Source: Ciona savignyi (taxonomy: Eukaryota; Chordata; Ascidiacea; Phlebobranchia; Cionidae). From it: a DNA stretch of 64,000 nucleotides. Below are positions 1-19,500 of the stretch, piece by piece. The stretch lies in contig CH003412.1 of NCBI GenBank assembly GCA_000149265.1, forward strand, positions 3,671,254-3,735,253, read 5' to 3'. The first letter of the stretch is position 1. Each line of letters starts with the position of its first letter. The translations under genes and the position numbers were made by a program. The notes under the pieces are model-generated. The model did no database searches. It was not told where the DNA came from and saw nothing but the letters and a program-made list of their open reading frames with translations.

Positions 1-81
1 GTGACCAACTACTCTCTTTTTTACATGTTTTATTGAGTGTTTAGTAAACTCAATGAACTTAATGGGGTAAGTTCGAATAAA

Positions 82-222
82 TTGTTGGGTTAGGACATCG
101 ACTTTCAACCGATGGGTTACAACATTAAAACTGTATCTAACTAGTCGGCTGTGTCCTATGGCAAGGCATAATTAGATACCGGCTAAACCCACTGTATTAA
201 TGGGTTCTACTACAACTTTTGT
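82..222 (+). mobile_element. SINE copy 1, degenerate
   Basis: A diverged plus-strand copy of the SINE family described at 61676-61980. The tRNA-like head is still recognisable (a GACTTTCAACCGATGG anticodon-arm-like stretch), followed by the body words CTAGTCGGCTGTGTCC and TTAATGGGTTCTAC. Confidence 0.6.
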
Positions 223-229
223 TTATTAA

Positions 230-395
230 AAGACGCAGGGTTGCAGGTTGATCGGTAGCTGCCCATCTGTGTCCTTGAACAACTTGGCCGACATTGCCTG
301 AACCCAGTGAATTATTTTGTAGCATCAAAATTAAATGAACGACTTAATCATATAAAACAAACTACAATAGCTCCGGTAACCCATTGTGCGTTTTC
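230..395 (+). mobile_element. SINE copy 2, degenerate
   Basis: A second diverged plus-strand copy directly following the first. It keeps GGTTGCAGGTTGATCGGTAGC, the GACATTGCCTGAACCCAGTG core and CAATAGCTCCGGTAACCC. The head is truncated. Confidence 0.6.
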
Positions 396-639
396 TTATT
401 TACGCTAATGTAGCCTAAATTGGATTTTCCAATTAATTAATTTACCCAAAAACGTTTTTAAACTTAATCCTGTAGGCCTATATGAATCGGTCGCGATAAT
501 CATTCGGCCACAGTACCGTTTTCAAGGTTCATTATTAATTTGAATTTTCAACTTGCCGTTTGCATAAATTATGAAAATCCTTTGATTTTTGCTTCTGTAA
601 TTCTTAACGAAGTACTATTGTTTAGTTATATGATATTGA

Positions 640-885
640 TCGCCATGAATAAGAAAACGCAATGAGCGTTAACACACGGCGAATCGTCAGATCACCTTGC
701 ACCCAGTCGGGTTGCAATGTGTTGTGTTTTGAATCAGACGTTCCTTCAATATGGTAGTGCCCATCATTCCACTAGGTTCAGGTAATGTCCGTTAAGTGCC
801 TTGTCCAAAGACAGAACTAACTAGCAGGCGACCAATTTCGAATCCACAAACCTCCGACTGAAAGGCGAATTAATCCACCAACCTA
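640..885 (-). mobile_element. SINE copy 3
   Basis: Minus-strand copy. On the plus strand it reads tail to head: TTAACACACGG, AATCGTCAGATCACCTTG, GTTCAGGTAATGTCCGTTAAG, then a decayed tRNA-like head ending near 885. No coding sequence was found around it. Confidence 0.65.
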
Positions 886-1117
886 ATCGGTCGGAAAAGG
901 AGGTATCACGATTTTACAAGCTTGTATTAAGTGAAAAAAGTCATCTTTGGCCATTAACACGTTCTAAATGTGCTGTTATTTGTACTGCGGCGGGGTGCAA
1001 TAAAAAGGCATGTGTCTAAGGAGACCATGGACTAGCTATAGCGACCAGTTCGATTAAACCACCATTCAGTGAAAGGTGCGATACATTACAAAACCAGACT
1101 GGGTTATTAAACTTAAC

Positions 1118-1530
1118 CAACCGGTTAGTCTGGCGGTTAAGTGCGTCGCCTTTCAATCGAAAGGTTAAAGGTACGAAACTTGTCGCTAGCTAGTCGGTTG
1201 TGTCCTTGGGCAAGGCACTTAACGGACATTGCCTAAACCCAGCGGATTAATGGGTTCTACCAAATTAAAGGAACGTGTCTATCATATACAACACACTGCA
1301 ATAGCTCCGGTAACGCAACGGTGGGCGCGAGGTGATCCGACGATTGCCCGTGTGTTAACCCCCTTGGTTTTCCCATTCACGGTGATAAACATGAATATCC
1401 AATCCTATCATATACAACACACTGCAATAGCTTCGGTAACCCGACGGTGGGCACGAGGTGATCTAACAATTGCCCGTGTGTTAACCCTCTTGGTTTTCCC
1501 ATTCACGCGGAATGAATATCTTATCCTAAC
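1118..1530 (+). mobile_element. SINE copy 4, with duplicated 3' body
   Basis: Plus-strand copy with an intact tRNA-like head (GTTAGTCTGGCGGTTAAGTG, CGCCTTTCAATCGAAAGG) and full body. The last roughly 110-120 bases (ATACAACACACTGCAATAGC through TTTTCCCATTCACG) occur twice in tandem, at about 1288-1385 and 1409-1507. This is either a partial duplication or insertion of one copy into the tail of another. The 123-codon open frame across it is a repeat artefact. Confidence 0.75.
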
Positions 1531-1833
1531 CAAATTTAAACATATGAACTGGATTTATCGCACATGCTATAATTGTATGTGTAACGGGAACATATTTTGA
1601 AAGGGCCTAACAGATCAATTAAAAAAGTCAAATAAGGCGTTTTAAGTTTATCCATAAAACGAGTATTAACTGTACAATACAATACTGTATGTTAGGCAGC
1701 GGCCTATACTAGCACAAGAAACATAGTACATAATCAAAAAAAGTTGCAACATAAAATAAATATGATGGTGGTGTGTTACTGTAAAGGGTTATTAAAACAT
1801 GTTAATTTAATTCACGCTTTGTTGAATTATTCA

Positions 1834-1839
1834 TTTATT
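1834..1839 (-). terminator. Candidate ALKBH5 poly(A) signal
   Basis: AATAAA on the minus strand (TTTATT on plus), about 190 bases downstream of the ALKBH5 stop codon at 2031-2033. It is chosen by position and hexamer only. Confidence 0.5.
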
Positions 1840-2030
1840 TGTAATAGTGCGAACTAAAAAAAATAGACTTATCAATAATTATCATAAGACTTAAATGACG
1901 GTGGACTAAAATTCAGTTGGTTTGGTCTATGGCAGGTATGTGAGCACCTGTACAACTGTCCATTGTAAAATACCATCCAGCCTATCTACAACACCATATG
2001 CGTAAAAGTTGTACTGGTAGCTTGATGAAT

Positions 2031-8715
<6,685 letters not shown>

Positions 8716-9223
8716 TTTCTCATTTAAGTTACAATTAAAACAACCTACATTACTAAGAGCATCATATTGGGTTTACTGCAAGCCTGAAGAAAATACAGAA
8801 CTATTCACAAAAGGTGACAATATGTGGCAGCTATGAAAAAAGAAAATTGTTTATAACTCAAAATAAACATGAAATTCTGTTTACGTTATCGTGCAGATTG
8901 CAGTTTATTTTTATTCACATCAATTGTTGTAATAAATATTAGTACAAATAAAAACACCGTAAAAATGCTCGAACAAAAACGTGTACCAGTAACATTCGAA
9001 ACACATGTCCCCAAACATATTTACTTAGCAGTATAAATATCAAAGCGCACTCACGTGGAACAGTAATCGCTCAAGGGGAACTTACTACTTGGGCGTAACG
9101 GAATCGGTGTGCAGCGCTGTTGAGTTACATTTACGGACGAAATCGTCGCCTTTTTTCGAAAACAAATATTTGCCTTGGCCCGTAACTCGCCCGAACACCA
9201 GAATGCGATCTGCGACGCGTAGC
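8716..9223. promoter_or_regulatory. Shared ALKBH5/NCKAP1 upstream region
   Basis: The ALKBH5 start codon (minus, 8713-8715) and the NCKAP1 start (plus, 9224) face away from each other across 508 bases, so this must hold both 5' UTRs and both promoters. The right part (about 9040-9250) is noticeably more GC- and CpG-rich than surrounding DNA. No TATA box is obvious. Bidirectional promoter activity is inferred from geometry only. Confidence 0.6.
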
Positions 9224-12200
9224 ATGATGGCGAGGGTGGTACCAGGGCAACAAAAATTAGCTGAAAAGCTTATTATTCTTAATAATCGTGCCACTGGCAT
9301 GCTGACACGGATTTACAATATCAAAAAGGTCAGTGCAAAGCTTTTACCGCTTTATTATCACATATAAAATATAATTTTTATACAAGAATAAATTTGCAGT
9401 GGCGTTCTGGTTCTATTGCTATGTGGTAACATTATCTTGTCAGTAGGACACGGAAGTTTTAATTGTGGGGCTTGAGGCTGTTAGACAGTGGTTTAGATAG
9501 ATTAAATAAAAAAGTTGTTTGGCCGCAGCTCAAAAATGTATAAGATCTGTAGGTAATCAAAAAATTGTGGGATCAGAACCAGCGGCTGACACTGCAAAAT
9601 CGCTGGTATCTTGACTGGCGCTAAGTAATATAACGATTACCCATGTGATAATGCCTTACTTATTCGTGAGTTAATCACCACTAATTAAATACATAACATG
9701 GTTCTATCACTTAAACAACCTTATTTTCATCATAAATTAAGGTTTTCATTTAAAAGCACTCAGCCCGGTTTCAATATCTTTGAGTGTGTATAAAACTCAC
9801 TTTTTATTTGGTCCAATTTACTAATTAATTTGTTGTTTGTGATGTTTTTAGGCATGCAGTGATAGTCGGTCGAAGCCAACTTTCTTGACAGACAAAGCAT
9901 TGGAATCCGGAGTAAAGTTTATTGTTCGTAAATTCCCGGTTGTTGATATTAGGAATAACCAGGTACAATTTATATCCTTTGGTGTGTTGTGGTATGTGCC
10001 TTATAATTATTAACATATGGTTCAGAAATTCAATTGTTTGTTTTTCTCTTAAACAATTTCGGTAAGAGGTAGATTTGAAATTTAATTATTATTGGTGGTG
10101 CATAAAGGTTTATTCGGATTGTTATTAAATTAATAAATGCACACGAATTATTTGTTCTGAAGCAAATTTCTTGATTGAATTGGTTTTTAAACTCAGCATA
10201 GGTGGGTTGAGTCTGGGCAAAAATCGTTCCATCCTGCTGCCCACACAATATGTATATTTATTTATTGTTCATGCTAGCTAATCAATAATCATCATCACAA
10301 CTTCCTTTTTAGAACCAGTTGGCTGGAGTTAACAATGCCAAAAACGATATTCTGAAGGGATTATCATTATACTACCACACTTTTGTCGATGTTTTGGAAT
10401 TCAAGGTAAATTGAAAACAGAGTTTAACAATGGCCTCTGATGTAATTTGATTATTAACCCAATGCAGGACCATTTCTATGAGCTGCTTGCGACGTTCGAC
10501 AGTCTTTCTATATACTTGGATTTGGTAAGAATTTGTTTGCATTGTATGTTTGAGAAGGGTAAATACTTGATGATGTTGCCAGTCTCCTATAATATGTTTT
10601 TGTTTTGTCAAGTTTTCAAGTTTTGTCCATGGATGTTTAAGTTTATAACCAAATGGTAACTTGAATAAAGCCATCCACTGCAAACATGCAATAAAATATG
10701 ATTTCTTTAAAAAGGCAGTGCTATTGTAGGTTATCGGTATCGCACTTCTAAAAACTATAATTGTTTCAAGACTGTCAACTATGATTTGACATCCCAATTT
10801 TTGGAGCTTATAGTTCGTTATGCTTCTCTGATGATACTCGTGACACGCATTGATGATCGTAAAGCAATTATTGGACTTTATGATCATGCTCATGATATGA
10901 TACACGGAAAAATGTAAGTTGATCTAATTGAATAAAATATTTTTGAATAATATGCCTAGTTTTTTATAGCAGTTACTGGTTACACTGAATGTAAATGATA
11001 AGTAGTCTTGGCAATTGTACATAATACAGCAGGAACACACTCTTTTAGTTGTACCATATTTTTTACTTTTCCCAATAATCAAAATTGTATTATCAATAAT
11101 TTCTTTTTTCTTTAAAAAAAGAAACTGAACAATTTGGCAATAATGTCAAGTTAGAGTACTTAGCACATTTAATATTGGTGATATGTTTTGATCCAGGGAT
11201 AAGGATTATGCACGACTTGGACAAATGATTGTAGATTTTGAACATCCTCTTAAAAAGTTGGTAGAAGATTTTGGAGCACATAGCCGGGTATTTCAATCTT
11301 TTTTGGTGTTTTTAGTTGTATTTTGTTTGATTTCGTTTGATTAGTTTAGTTAAAAAAATGCATCAGTGTAAAAGATTTTTTACATACTTATATTGTTCAC
11401 TTTAATGCCCACCAATAGCTTCTTGAGTTTGGGACATGTACCAGTACTGAGTTATTACATCCATGGACTTTTTAACATAATCAAAAAAAATGTCTAAATG
11501 ACAGTATCAATGTATGAGGAAATATAAAACATATAAATGCGCAATTAATACAAGTATCATCCCGTTTGTTAAATTTTAACAAAGTCTCCCAATTTATATA
11601 ATATCTCTTAAACAAGCAGAGAATCTTTAAAATATTTTGAAAATTCTAAGTTGTTAACTCTTCCTTGTAGCATTAACCTATTCTTCGCCTGCAGTCGATG
11701 TTTAGCGCCGTGATGTCGTTACTGCAGATCTACCCACAAAGAAACAATGTTGCAGATGTGTGGAGAAATGCTTCACTCTTCAACGTTATAGCCACACCAT
11801 CCCAGATGCTAAACCCTGCATTGACCGATAAGGTTTTTCATATTAGTTGTCAAATTTTTGAGCATTTTTTTTTGTACATTTGAAATATTAATTTAATTTT
11901 ATATAGGCCTATTTATATTGACCAATAAGGGTTTTCATTTGTAATATTAATTTAATGTTATATATTTATTTGAATATAACATTTTGACAAACCGAGGTAT
12001 TAATAGTTAGTAAATGTTTTAAAATTTTATATTGTTGTATGCTTGTTTTTTCACTGTATCAAAATGTATGGACAACTATTATTTATGTTTAATATTAGTA
12101 CTAGAACTAAATTTAACTTAAAACATTTATTAAGTTTCATATTTTTCTATACATATAACTTATGTGTAAGTGCTACAGAGTACTACAGAATTTAAATCTT

Positions 12201-13496
12201 CATCAAATACTATTTTAACCAAGTTAAAAACTTAAGATAATTCCTGAAGCTAATAGCCTAATACTTTTCAATTAAAATTTCTTGGTTGACACTCCCAGAT
12301 GCAATGCGAGTATATCAGTATCGAATCTTTGGAAAGATGGATTTATTTTGGCTACCTGCTCTGTCATCCATCCATGGTGTCTAGCCAGGAAGCCACCACA
12401 GGTAAGTTTGGATGATTAGGGTGACTTGCTTGAGAGGCCAAACTTTTAAAGAAAATGCAGTAGATATTATAAACTTTTAACTGAAATTTCAGTTATCTGA
12501 GCTATGATTTTCTGTTTGCTATTGTTGAGTTTTACCGATGCTCGTTAGGATTGCTATATTCTACTAACTATATTGCTTATATTCTTTAAATCTGAAAGTT
12601 AAATTTTGTTGTGAGATCCTCTGTTCTCGATTTTCAGTGTAAAACAGCAGAAACACATCCATGCATTAGTTTCAAATTTAAGTAAATACAATTGTGACAA
12701 AGAAGAAAATGAGTATGAAATGGAAATGAGTGTTAATTGTTTAAGATGGTCCAGTATGTATTGATTAGGTTAGTTTGTGTGCCTATACAATATTTCAACA
12801 ACAGTGCGGTACTGTAAATATATATATATATATATATATACATGTCGTAAATATCCAACCTATCAATCATTTAGGTTTGTGGCGTCCTGTCCTTCAGTCA
12901 AATTTCTGCCTGACGTTATTCAGAGATGAGGTGATCATGTTGCACAGAAGCGCTGAGGATGTATTCTCATCGATAAAGGGGTTGGTGTTTTTATTATTTC
13001 TAGAAAAAAACAGATATTTTCACAATTAAATATAAAAGTGAAAAGATTGCCTTGCTTTTAATGATGGTGCCATTGTTGTTGTTGTATGCTTTTGGACAAT
13101 ATAATTAGATGTACACAAAGATCTGTGGATAAATTTTCAATCGACCACAAAACATCTTTACTTGCGGAATATAAATTAAAGTTGTACTTAATTTCATCAA
13201 AATATTATCTTCTGTTTTCTGCAAGAAGTTAATAATAGATTTAAATACATGCGGTTGCAAGTTTCTGCTAAGTAAGTTTCTGCTAAGTTTGAGACAATTT
13301 CGTCACCAGATACAACAAGAAGGTGTCGGAAATAAAGGAATGTCGTGACACTGCAGCCCAGCAAGCAGGCAAGGTTCACAAAGATAAGCGGAAATATCTT
13401 CGTACTTCCATCAAGGAGTTTGTTGCCATCTTAACAGTAAGTAAACACGTTGCACTGTTACTGGTACTTATTGTTTATTACTAGATTCCAGTGCAG

Positions 13497-13531
<35 letters not shown>

Positions 13532-16500
13532 TAATTTATCAACCCAGATTAAGTTGTAATTTTATACTTCTTTTTGTATGGATTTATTTAATTTGTTATG
13601 GTATATATCATGATAAAGTTACCGACATTTTAATTTTTAATCTGAGTACTAGTAGTGCAAACGAATGCAGGAGTATGATGTTGAATGTTTTATAGGAATT
13701 CAAGCCTATGAACAATGTGATTGTTAATCTTTATATCTGACAACATGCTTGCAATATTATATTTAAATATGTATGACCATCTAGTTTTAACAAAGCTTGT
13801 TCCATTTCGGTGCATGCATTTCATATCAAGGGATTTCTGCACTAAGCTATGATTTATAATATCTCCTATTTCCTGTTGAACAATAACGTTTAGCTGTGTA
13901 TCTCTGTGGCACATATAGATCTGTGATTCACTGGGCCTGAAATGTATTATCTTTTGACTACACCCGATGTAAACCATATGTGTTTATGCACAATTCGACT
14001 GTGCTGTTCTAAAGCCATAGTGTTCTCAAATGGTTTCACTATTCTTTACCTTAAAATTTATAGCGCAATTATATAAATTAATCCTATAAAATTAAAGTAG
14101 TTGACTTATAGAAATGGGCCTAAGTGCTGGCATAACAATTTTGTAAAATTTATAATTTGTCCAGGATCAACCAGGGCTTCTCGGACCAAAAACCTTGTTT
14201 GTGTTCATGGCACTTGCATATGCTCGTGACGAAGTTATGTGGTTGGCAAGGAATTCCAGTAATTTTATCAAGAAAGTCAATGCCGAAGATTTCGTAGACA
14301 GGTTATAATTGCATTTTGTATGTTTATTTTCTGTTTTAAGATTACTATATTTTTCTAACTTTCTAAGCAGTTGAACATATTTTTGTGCTGTAAATTTAAA
14401 ATATATTAAATTTATCCCTTTAGTTTTGGGATTTGACTATATGTATATAACAGGCCTCATTCACTCTACACCTATTTATAAAAAAAAACATTTCATAATT
14501 ACTTCTCTGTGGTTTATATTAGTGGTTACATACTAAATATTTACTTTTGAGCTAACATAATGTAAAAATATTTAAGAAGTATTTGTAGTTTGATATAAAT
14601 GGTTTGTAACAGGACTTTGTGTTAAAGCCAGTTTTTTACCAACATAAAGGGAATTAAAACTATTGTTATCAAAAAATTCAGCTGATCCAGTTCTTTGAAA
14701 CTAGCTACATTGTGTTGAATAGTTACACTTTCAGCGACTAATACTTTCACTTTGTGGGCCTGGCTTATATCTGGTGGTTTGGTATATATATGTTTACATA
14801 CCAGACCACCATGTATATGTTTACATACCAGGTACACTACTCTTAAAGGTTCTCCAGTTACACTACACTTAAAGTTCTGACTTATTTGGATTGTATGTGC
14901 CTAAACATATAACCTGAAAAGTGTTGTGGTTTAACCTGAAAACCACAATAATCAATTTTATGCTGAGAAAACTCAAAACCAATTGGATAAACATTTTGAC
15001 TACAAATATATTACAAATGTATTGTAAACAAATATGTATTGTGGCAATTTACTTCCAATAACATGCTTGTTTATTATTTTTACAAACTGACGAATAAGAC
15101 ATATAATTTAATAGGACTGTAAAAAATTCCAATAAAACGTGCCCATGGACTGTTTAAAACTAGTTCACCAAAGTCCACACACTTCAAAACACCGACATCA
15201 GCCAAAAACCCTTTAACCGCATTATTGCTTGCAGACATCTTGGAGAGCTGTTGTTTTACATGGAGGAGCTAAGACTGTTGGTGCGTCGCTATGATGAAGT
15301 AATACAGCGATATTACGTGCAATACATGTATGGATACGATTCAGTCATACTCAATGAAGCTGTGCAAAATCTATCGGTAAAATATATTTTTATCGATTTA
15401 ACGTTCTGTAGATGCATGAAGGGTTTGTCTGGCTACATAGTATTTATTTACAGTTTGTTTGTTTATTTAAAAAATTACTCTGTATATTTTGTAGTTAATT
15501 TTTGTGTTGTTAGTATTTTTAACGATTGTTCAAGAATAACCTTTAGCATTTTACTCTTTCTTTTAATACTTATTTCATAATTTCCATACATATTCGATTT
15601 AATTATTTGCTGCAAGTATGGTAAAGTCTGTCTTCATAATGTAATCTAAGATTAGGCATAATTATAATAAAAGCATCTAGTACTGCACAATCAGCAAATA
15701 TAATCAATCTTGTTTGGCAGGTTTGCCCTGAAGACGAATCTGTCATTATGACATCCATAGTAAACACTATGACATCATTGAGCATAAAGCAAGTCGAACA
15801 AAAGGAGTTGTTTGATTTCCGTGCCATGCGACTTGACTGGTTTCGCCTTCAGGTTGGAATGTTGATGATTTTGTTTACATTAGATTAAAGTGAAGTGTTG
15901 AATTAGTTATTTTACAAAAAAACATTGTACTAAAATTAACTACGTATAGTGTGGTTTCTATAGAAGACCTTAATGGTATCTGTGTTGTTATTTGATCTTG
16001 AAAATTTCAATAGAAGTTCTTCTATCCTGGACTTCTTTGTAATTCCAAGTAAACAAAACTACAGATTGAATTGCCTTTACTTTCCCTGTTCCAACACACA
16101 GAACTCAGTATAGAAGATTTACCATTAAACAGCACTAAAACATAACATATTCTAAATCATAACATTCATATAAAACTCTGCAAGTGAAAACTTACGAAAT
16201 ATCAAAAATATCTCCCTAAAAACAAGTGTCAAAACAAATCAACCTCATATAAAACCGTTAAAATGATCCTACCTCCCCGCTCACCACCCCACATAGGCAT
16301 ACACCAGTGTGAACAAGGCAGCGCTGAGTTTAAAGGACAACATCGGATTGGCTCGCTTGATGAACACCATATCATTCCACTGCAAAGTGGTGGACGAGGT
16401 TGATGAGATGCTTCATGAAACCTCCGATCTCTCCAATTTCTGGTGAGTTTTTTTCTTGATGATAATATTTATTCAAAGAAACAATGACTTTGTTAAATTC

Positions 16501-19500
16501 AACTATTTGACAATGAACTCACTAAAATCCGATCTTTCCAATTTCTGGTGAGCCTGTTTTTTCTTGATTATTTTAGTTACCCAATGGACCAACGCTTTGT
16601 CAAATTCAACGATATGACAATGAATTTTTTAAAACCGTTAGGTTATTTTAAGTTCTTTTAATGAACTGATTATTATTGTCATTTTTGACTAAACATTTTT
16701 TTAGTGTAGTCTGCACTCTGTAGTTTGTCAGCATAATATTGATTGAATGCAGTTCGGTAAATACCATTATCATTTATTTGGATATCTAATAATAATGCTT
16801 ATAATACATAAATGTTTTGTTCAAGAATACACACTCTTCAATAATAGATGAGTACACACTTATACACACTTAGTGATTAAGGCAGAGCATTTTATTACTA
16901 AGAGAAAAACTCTATTCTTCAGTTTTTCTCTTTTAAACAAATGTGCTGCTATAAAGTAATCAGCAGTTTGTCAACATAAAACGCATTTAACTAAAGTTGG
17001 TAGAAGTTGTTATTGGAACATCTGTTATTTCACCATGTCAAAACATAAGCATTTTTAAATATAGTCAACCCATCAATAATAATAATTATAAACAATTTTA
17101 TACCGTCACTTTCATTACTACTTATTGCTTATAGGTGTTCACCACACAAAATAATAAAACAAATGTTCACACCAAAACCTCAAAACCAATCAACTCTCCA
17201 GTTTCTACCAAACATTTTTCGGCACGGCCTTCAAACGCTGCATCGAGCTTCCAGCGCAATCTCGCTTCTCCATCGTCTTCCCGCTCATCTGCGGACAATT
17301 CATCACCGCCGTGGGGGACTTCTGCCCCGAGGAGCGATCCCATGTCCGGGACCGAGCTCTCAACGGCGTCAATCAGTTCCTCGAGGAAATGGCGAAGGAA
17401 GCAAGAAACTTGCTCTTCAATATTGCCTCCGAGCAAAGCCAGTTGGCAGATAATGTAAGGAGTCAATTTTTAATCTGCTAGTAACCACTTAAATAGGGGC
17501 AGATGAAAATGTGATAGTCTTGATAGAATTGTCACCATAAAATATTTTGTTTAATGGCTTTATACTGTCCAACAATTCTTTATATTTCAATATTATACAA
17601 TATAATACATTTGAAGGGGCCGGTCCACTACCATCGAGAGGAATATTGGAGACCGTTACTCAAATAAATCGATTAAAGTACCTAGCAAAAAAAACTTTTT
17701 TTTTTGGTAATTTTAGTAAATTTTTAATTTAATTTTGCCACAAGGACATGTTTAGTTATTATTATTTAAAGTGTTTTTTTTAAAAGGGACTAGAAAATAT
17801 GTTTTTAAAAATTATGTGTTTTTAGTTGTTGCCCAAGAATGCAGCCATGACGTTAAAACAAGGACTTGCTAAGAAAACAAAAGGAAAGAAGCAGCCCAAG
17901 GGCAATGTGCAAGAAACAACCAAACCTGGTGCTGAGAGTAAAAGAAAAGACAGATTATATGTCACGAGGTGCGTAATCAATTGTACTTTGTAACTGTATC
18001 CCTAAATGGTTGTTTGACTTCAAACAATATGGAAATCTTCAGTTTATTACAAATTGCTTTACTCCACATAACGAGTGATGGTACCTAGACAACTAAGTCA
18101 TATGTTCATTTAATTTCCCCCTAGTATTGTCTGACATGCCCCATTTTTTCCACGAGATCATAGAACATCAAATTGCTAAAACATTATGTTCCTTGTTGAA
18201 TTAATGCAAAATTTTCCAAAATTTTTTAATTTAAATCAGAAAAACATTGCACTTTTCCAACAAAAAAGCCAAAGATTGCTGGCTGCAAAGCGGAATGGGT
18301 GCAGCTACAATATTTCATGGGTTTTCTGGTCTGACAATATTACACACGCTCAAAATAAAATATTTGTATTCCATCATCATATTATATGAATTTATTTTAC
18401 AATTTTGTGTAACTAATCATAAAAGTCTTTCTGCAGAATGGACAAGTACCACATGGCACTTGCAGAAATATGCACAGCTATCAACTACAGACCAAGCTTT
18501 GTTGTATGGGACCATACATTTGCCCCCAAGGAATATTTGACTGCTCATTTAGAAACCCGCTTTGCAAGGTAAGACATTTATTACCATGTAATCTGTGATT
18601 AATACCTATATTAACTACCTGGCTTGCAATATTAAACTAAAAGTTTGCCATAGTTTAAAAGTGCATTTAATTGGTGAGACCACCACATTTCCTATGTTGC
18701 TGCATGATACAAAAGGTGTAGATTTCACATCAATTATCTTCTCATAGCTTATAAATACAATCTTTTCTAAAAAAATCTTGCATTTCCATTATGCTTATGA
18801 TATACCAACACTTTATGTGTAAACTAAACATTATGCTTAGCAAATGTCAATTTTGTAATATGTTGTTTATTTTTCTGAACTTCAAGTTAATAATACACAC
18901 TTGCAAATATTTCTTTTATAAAACTACATAAAAAATTAAAAAAGTGCTATTAGTTATTTTTATAACCTGTAGTAGTGTAAAATTGTAGTAGCGCATGTTA
19001 TCTCTTGTAACACTTAAACCTTCTGCCAGGACTCTTGTCTCCATGACCTTCAACAAAGACACAAATGAAATAGCAAAGCCAACTGAGCTACTGAGCAAAT
19101 TGAGAGCATACATGGCCACATTGCAAACTGTAGAGAACTATGTGCATCTTGGTAGGTTTTGTGTTTTTCTTGTGCTGATATTTATTCAGTTTATGCATGT
19201 ACAGGGTGTAGTTTTCATTTATGATTAATATATCAGCATAGGCAGCTTTCTTAATTGTGAGATACAATTATTTAATCATTTACCATATAACTGGATGTAT
19301 AGGTTGTATAGACAATATACTAATTTAATTTAATAATATCAACAAAAAGGGTAATGTTGGGATTGTAGTAAAAACGTAAATAAACTTCCCTTTAATACAA
19401 ATAAAATAGGATTAGAATATTAAGTCTATTTAATTTCTCCTGCATTTACTTATTTGTTGTTTAAGTACTCGAGCAACAGACCACAACTTTACTGGAAGTC

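Larger units (their letters stand above)
1..1833. other. Repeat-rich intergenic DNA left of ALKBH5
   Basis: Apart from four SINE copies I see no conserved exon, RNA gene or long open frame here. The DNA is AT-rich. It lies beyond the likely 3' end of ALKBH5, whose candidate poly(A) signal is at 1834-1839. Confidence 0.6.

Noticed and set aside
473..480. TAGGCCTA palindrome, also at 668-675 of the 5 kb block (5668), 6063 and 11904
   Set aside because: Four copies in AT-rich DNA are suggestive of a lineage-specific word, but too few here to claim a function.
1229..1600. 123-codon plus-strand open frame with an internal repeat
   Set aside because: Lies wholly within SINE copy 4. A similar frame recurs at 61789-61980 in another SINE copy, so it is a repeat artefact.
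10372..10905. 177-codon minus-strand open frame
   Set aside because: Overlaps NCKAP1 exons 4 and 5 on the opposite strand. No conserved content.
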